Shown here piece by piece: positions 60,610 through 64,000 of a stretch of 64,000 nt of DNA. The stretch's first letter is position 1, and every line of letters starts with the position of its first letter. Source of the DNA: Streptomyces griseoflavus. GTDB taxonomy: Bacteria; Actinomycetota; Actinomycetes; Streptomycetales; Streptomycetaceae. The stretch lies in the NCBI RefSeq assembly GCF_014649995.1, contig NZ_BMUC01000010.1, positions 47,495 to 111,494 on the forward strand. The letters run 5' to 3'. The notes under the pieces are model-generated. The model was not told where the DNA came from. It searched no databases and saw only the letters and a program-made list of their open reading frames with translations. The position numbers were made by a program, and so were the translations under genes.

Positions 60610-61023
60610 ATGGGTTCACTCCTCAACCCGTATCTGAGCTTCGACGGGGACGCCCGGCAGGCGATGGAGTTCTATCAGGAGGTCTTCGGAGGTGAGCTGC
60701 GCCTCAACACCTTCGGTGACGCGGGGCACCCCGGCGCCGAGGGCTCCGACAAGATCATGCACGGCATGCTGACGACCACCGACGGCTTCACCCTCATGGG
60801 CGCGGACACACCGCCGGGCATGGAGTACGCCGCCGGGAACAACTTCGCCGTGAGCATCAGCGGCGAGGACGAGGACTCCCTGCGGGGCTACTGGGAGCGG
60901 CTCTCCGGCGGCGGCTCGGTGTCCGTGCCGCTGGAGCGGCAGATGTGGGGCGATGTGTTCGGCATGTGCACCGACCGCTTCGGCGTCCCGTGGATGGTCA
61001 ACATCAACAAGCCCGGGGACTGA
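60610..61023 (+). CDS. VOC-superfamily protein, PhnB-like
   Basis: 137 residues; ATG after GGAGG. LNPYLSFDGDARQAMEFYQEVFGGELRLNTFGDAG, KIMHGMLTTTDGFTLMGADTP, FGMCTDRFGVPWMVNIN are the PhnB/VOC signature, fold of two beta-alpha-beta-beta-beta units. Related proteins are dioxygenases or glyoxalases; the enzymatic role is not known for this branch. Stand-alone. Confidence 0.9.
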   Translation: MGSLLNPYLSFDGDARQAMEFYQEVFGGELRLNTFGDAGHPGAEGSDKIMHGMLTTTDGFTLMGADTPPGMEYAAGNNFAVSISGEDEDSLRGYWERLSGGGSVSVPLERQMWGDVFGMCTDRFGVPWMVNINKPGD

Positions 61024-61098
61024 GCCGGGCCCCGGCCCGACCGGCGCCGGCCCGGTGGAGGGCGGCGACCGCAGGCACCTCTCCCGGCGACCGGGCTG

Positions 61099-61128
61099 TT
61101 GACAGGTCATTTCGGCAGGGATCATCGT
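61099..61128 (+). promoter_or_regulatory. Candidate promoter of the Gfo/Idh oxidoreductase
   Basis: TTGACA at 61099-61104 is a perfect -35 box; CATCGT at 61123-61128 is a weak -10 with 18-bp spacing. It lies 75 bp before the start codon. Confidence 0.4.
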
Positions 61129-61202
61129 TCTGACCCGGAGTGACGCGTCGGCAGGGCGCGAGGGGCACCGGCCCGGCGGCGGGCCACGGGAGAGGCGGCG
61201 GC

Positions 61203-62099
61203 ATGCGGATCGGACTGCTCGGCACCGGACCCTGGGCCCGGGCGGCACACGCGCCCGCGCTGAGCGGGCACCGAGACCTCGACTTCGCCGGGATATGGGG
61301 CCGTCGCGCCGACGCCGCCGGGGAACTGGCCGCCCTGCACGGCACCCGGGCCTACGACGACGTGGACGCGCTGTTGGCCGACGTGGACGCGGTCGCCGTC
61401 GCCCTGCCGCCGGCGGTGCAGGCGGGGCTGGCGGTGCGCGCCGCACGGGCGGGCTGCCACCTGCTGCTCGACAAGCCGCTCGCGCCGACGGTCGAGGAAG
61501 GGCTGGCGGTGGTCGCGGCGGTCGAGGAGGCCCGGGTCGCCTCGGTGGTCTTCTTCACCACCCGTTTCCAGCCGGAGCCGGAAACGTGGATCACCGAACA
61601 GGCGCGCGCGGGAGGCTGGTTCACCGGGCGGGCGCAGTGGCTCGGGGCGGTGTTCGGCGACGCGGCCAGTCCATTCGCCGCCTCACCGTGGCGGCGGGAG
61701 AAGGGCGCGCTGTGGGACGTCGGCCCGCACGCCCTGTCCGTACTCCTCCCGGTGCTCGGCGAGCCGCGGCAGGTGACGGCGGCCGCCTACGGGCCCGGCG
61801 ACACCGTCCATCTCGTCCTCGACCACGCGAGCGGCGCGTCGAGCAGTCTCACCCTGAGCCTGACCGCGCCCCCGGCCGCCGCGGGCGCCATGGTCGAACT
61901 GCGGGGCGAGGCGGGGGTCACGGTGCTCCCGCAGTCCTCGGAGGGCATCGTCCCGGTCCTCGGCCGGGCCGTGGACGCCCTGCTCACCGCGGCCCGCACC
62001 GGCGTTCCGCACGTCTGCGACGCGGAGTTCGCCCTCCGGGTGACGCGGGTGCTGGCCACGGCGGAGACCTTGTTGCACAGCGGGAGCCGCCCGTCGTGA
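61203..62099 (+). CDS. Gfo/Idh/MocA-family oxidoreductase
   Basis: 298 residues; ATG after GGGAGAGG. N-terminal Rossmann RIGLLGTGPWARAAHAPALSGHRDLDFAGIWGRR and LDKPLAPTVEEGL (conserved KP motif); C-terminal domain with EKGALWDVGPHALSVLL and AAAYGPGDTVHLVLDHASG. Likely NAD(P)-dependent dehydrogenase of a sugar or polyol; substrate unknown. No partner gene adjacent. Confidence 0.88.
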   Translation: MRIGLLGTGPWARAAHAPALSGHRDLDFAGIWGRRADAAGELAALHGTRAYDDVDALLADVDAVAVALPPAVQAGLAVRAARAGCHLLLDKPLAPTVEEGLAVVAAVEEARVASVVFFTTRFQPEPETWITEQARAGGWFTGRAQWLGAVFGDAASPFAASPWRREKGALWDVGPHALSVLLPVLGEPRQVTAAAYGPGDTVHLVLDHASGASSSLTLSLTAPPAAAGAMVELRGEAGVTVLPQSSEGIVPVLGRAVDALLTAARTGVPHVCDAEFALRVTRVLATAETLLHSGSRPS

Positions 62100-62164
62100 C
62101 GTGTCCGGCGACTGCGCAGCGGAACGCTCCGGACGCGCTGTGTGCCGCGGGTGCCCGGGGCGGC

Positions 62165-62197
62165 TTAAGCGGCCCTTAAAGGCCGGTTAAGCGATCG
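62165..62197. repeat. Three 11-bp phased direct repeats upstream of GH64
   Basis: TTAA(A/G)(C/G)G-type units start at 62165, 62176 and 62187, exactly 11 bp apart (TTAAGCGGCCC, TTAAAGGCCGG, TTAAGCGATCG), so all lie on one face of the helix. This spacing is typical of OmpR/PhoB-type response regulators such as PhoP, although the bases are not a PHO-box match. Confidence 0.5.
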
Positions 62198-62261
62198 TGG
62201 GGAGACAGCCTGCACTTCACGTCATCGCAGGTCAGCGGGTGTCGGCGGACAAGTCGGACCG

Positions 62262-62334
62262 TTGGCGGGGGGCGTCGGTGTCCCTAGCATCGATGTCGCG
62301 CGCCGGTCCCGACGTCCAGCCTGAGAGCGCTCTC
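62262..62334 (+). promoter_or_regulatory. GH64 promoter and LacI-type operator
   Basis: TTGGCG (62262-62267) and TAGCAT (62285-62290) are 17 bp apart. GAGAGCGCTCTC at 62323-62334 is the same 12-bp palindrome as in the operator before the protease gene at 13670. It would be at about +27 to +38, a repression position. Confidence 0.6.
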
Positions 62335-62401
62335 TCCGCTCCTCCCCCCCGCGTCGGCCGGTGCGGTCAGGAACCCGCACGAGCACCCTGGAGACCCCCA
62401 C

Positions 62402-63601
62402 ATGACTCCTCGTCATCAGCGCACCCTCGGCCGCCGCAAGGTCCTCTTCGCCCTCGGTGGAGCCGCCGTGGCCCTGCCCGCGGCGGCGGTCATCGCCCCG
62501 CACGCCCTCGCGGACCAGTCCGCCGGGCGGGAGGCCGGCCCGGCGGCGGCCTCGCTGCCGCTGACGATCGTCAACAACAGCGGTGCCTTCGACAACGCCA
62601 ACGTGCACCTGTACGTCGTCGGCAACGCGGACGGCCGGCAGGTCCGGCTCACCCCCGAGGGGAACGTCGTCCCGATCTCCGCCTCGGACAACGGCCCCGA
62701 CGGGTTCACCGACTACGCGATCAGCCTGTCCGGCGGCGAGACCAGGCTGTCCCTGCCCCACATGTCCGGCCGGATCTACGTCTCCCTGGGCGCCAAGCTG
62801 AAGTTCAAGGCCGTCACCGACGGCAACGGCGACGCGGCGTTGCAGTACCCGGCCGGCTGGGTCACCTCCGACCCCAACTACGGCGTGCTGCACGACTGCG
62901 CGGAGTTCACCCACAACTCCGCCGGCATGTTCTGCAACACCACGATGGTCGACATGTTCAGCGTGCCGCTGAGCATCCGGCTCACCGGCTCCGCCGACCG
63001 GACGACGGGCACGGTGCGCGCGGGCGGCCGCGCGGCGGCGTTCGCCGCCCTCAGGGAGGTCGAGGCGTTCTCCCGGCTGGTCGTGGACGACACCCGGATC
63101 ATCGCCCCCGGCCACGGACTGGACGCCGGTCTGTTCGCCGGTGACTACCTCGCCCCGTACATCGACGAGGTGTGGAGCACGTACACCGGCCGGGATCTCA
63201 GGGTCACCACCAACGCCGGGACCTTCACCGGCCGGGTCCGCGGGGAGCGGTTCACCTTCGACGGGCCCGCCCAGGTCTCCTTCGCCAAGCCGTCCACCCG
63301 GGACGTCCTCTTCTGCGACGGGGCGCTGGCCGCCCCCAACGACGGCACCACCGGTCCGGTCGCCGCGGTGCTGGGCGCCGGCTTCAACCGGTCGACGCTG
63401 CTCAGCCACCCCGACCAGCCGACCGCCGACGCCTCGGTCTTCTACCGGACAGAACTCACCAACCACTACTCCCGGGCCGTCCACACCGCCACCGAGGACG
63501 GCCGGGCCTACGGCTTCGCCTTCGACGACGTGGCCGACTTCGCCTCGTACATCCAGGACACCGCGCCGACGGGCCTGCGGCTGACCCTCACGCCCTTCTA
63601 G
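62402..63601 (+). CDS. Secreted GH64 beta-1,3-glucanase
   Basis: 399 residues. Twin-arginine signal (RTLGRRKVLFALGGAAVALPAAAV), cleavage around residue 38-48. Catalytic GH64 domain (thaumatin-like beta barrel): LPLTIVNNSGAFDNANVHLYVVG, AEFTHNSAGMFCNTTMVDMFS with Glu168 and Asp184, 16 residues apart as in the laminaripentaose-producing enzyme, ending ASYIQDTAPTGLRLTLTPF. Releases laminaripentaose from curdlan or fungal wall glucan. Exported folded. No carbohydrate-binding module is present. Controlled by the promoter and operator at 62262-62334. Confidence 0.92.
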   Translation: MTPRHQRTLGRRKVLFALGGAAVALPAAAVIAPHALADQSAGREAGPAAASLPLTIVNNSGAFDNANVHLYVVGNADGRQVRLTPEGNVVPISASDNGPDGFTDYAISLSGGETRLSLPHMSGRIYVSLGAKLKFKAVTDGNGDAALQYPAGWVTSDPNYGVLHDCAEFTHNSAGMFCNTTMVDMFSVPLSIRLTGSADRTTGTVRAGGRAAAFAALREVEAFSRLVVDDTRIIAPGHGLDAGLFAGDYLAPYIDEVWSTYTGRDLRVTTNAGTFTGRVRGERFTFDGPAQVSFAKPSTRDVLFCDGALAAPNDGTTGPVAAVLGAGFNRSTLLSHPDQPTADASVFYRTELTNHYSRAVHTATEDGRAYGFAFDDVADFASYIQDTAPTGLRLTLTPF

Positions 63602-63616
63602 GACCGCGCGCGGGGC

Positions 63617-63629
63617 GGGGGTTTCCCCC
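63617..63629 (+). terminator. Short GC hairpin after GH64
   Basis: GGGGG-TTT-CCCCC (63617-63629) 15 bp after the stop codon. Short, but the only candidate before the next gene. Confidence 0.4.
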
Positions 63630-63787
63630 GGGGCCGGGAAGGTACTCCGGCATCCAGGAGGCGGCCCTTCACCGCGATGCCGCGAGCGCTTCCGGATGCA
63701 CGGCGGGCATCCGCGATGAATGGTGAGTATCGGACCCGATGACAGCACCGGGGCCGCAACAGCGATCCGGACCCGAGGAGCCAGAAG

Positions 63788-63994
63788 ATGTCGACGTCCC
63801 AGCCCGACGCGTCCCGGCAGCCCGAGGACAGCGCCACCCCGGACAGCATGCTCCACGCCCGCACCGGCACCGAGGTGTCACCGGAGGACCTGGTTCTCGC
63901 CTCCGGCAAGGACCTCACCCCGCAGAACCTCGAGTGGGCCAAGCGGAAGCTGGCCGAGGAAGGGCCCGCCGCCCTGGACAAGATCCTGCCCTGA
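63788..63994 (+). CDS. Small conserved Streptomyces protein
   Basis: 68 residues; ATG after AGGAGCCAG. N-terminus polar, then SMLHARTGTEVSPEDLVLASGKDLTPQNLEWAKRKLAEEGPAALDKILP, a helical pattern seen in small Streptomyces proteins. No signal. Function unknown. Right edge of the window follows closely. Confidence 0.72.
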   Translation: MSTSQPDASRQPEDSATPDSMLHARTGTEVSPEDLVLASGKDLTPQNLEWAKRKLAEEGPAALDKILP

Positions 63995-64000
63995 CCTGCC

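Noticed and set aside
62165-62197. A PHO box
   Set aside because: Only the 11-bp spacing agrees; the sequence TTAAGCG is not GTTCACC.

Overview
The window reads as a chromosomal segment of a Streptomyces or close relative. GC content is very high, almost every third codon base is G or C, GTG starts are common, genes overlap as ATGA or GTGA, and many families are typical of the genus: DUF397/XRE pairs, DUF5133, DUF574 methyltransferases, snapalysin, streptogrisin-type protease and Roadblock proteins. I see no tRNA, rRNA, CRISPR array, insertion sequence, phage gene or replication origin.

Layout. 1-1487: the 5' end of a glutamine amidotransferase of the asparagine-synthase type, and a YbdK-type carboxylate-amine ligase (both minus). 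1675-4072: a translationally coupled RsbQ-RsbP-RsbV-like signalling module. 4261-6159: htpG. 6246-12285: a six-gene Mrp/Mnh antiporter operon with a fused A-B subunit. 12602-18348: a coiled-coil protein, a secreted chymotrypsin-like protease, a secreted lipase, snapalysin and a YghZ-type aldo/keto reductase. 18453-25542: an MSMEG_6728-type protein, a complete branched-chain-type ABC importer (livFGHMK order) and a PucR-type regulator. 25685-29410: a large LuxR regulator and a secreted cutinase closely resembling PET hydrolases. 29755-35101: two small proteins, a TPR protein, a ferritin-like helical protein and a molybdopterin oxidoreductase that has lost its Fe-S cysteines. 35317-38684: a DUF574 methyltransferase, XRE and DUF397 regulators, and two conserved or hypothetical proteins.

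38900-49089: a membrane-anchored multi-domain SpoIIE phosphatase, a ferredoxin-NADP reductase, a GH65 phosphorylase, and a DevS-type haem-GAF kinase divergent from a flavohaemoglobin. 49143-52944: an operon of three Roadblock/LC7-type proteins plus a PATAN/DUF4388-like protein, with an unrecognised 381-residue protein divergent from it. 53039-56449: a repeat-containing membrane protein, a DUF1232 protein, and a graspetide precursor with its ATP-grasp ligase. 56544-63994: a small membrane protein, a GlxA-type regulator, DUF5133, an ABC exporter, a VOC protein, a Gfo/Idh oxidoreductase, a secreted GH64 beta-1,3-glucanase and a small conserved protein.

Themes. Partner-switching and serine-phosphatase signalling occurs twice (1675-4072 and 38900-41638). 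Redox and gas sensing is suggested by the DevS-like kinase and flavohaemoglobin sharing one promoter region. Secreted degradative enzymes are frequent (two proteases, lipase, cutinase, glucanase), and two of them carry the same 12-bp palindrome, suggesting a shared LacI-type repressor. The most distinctive loci are the Roadblock/PATAN operon without a GTPase, the graspetide pair without an adjacent methyltransferase, the Fe-S-less molybdoenzyme, and the DevS-like/Hmp divergon.
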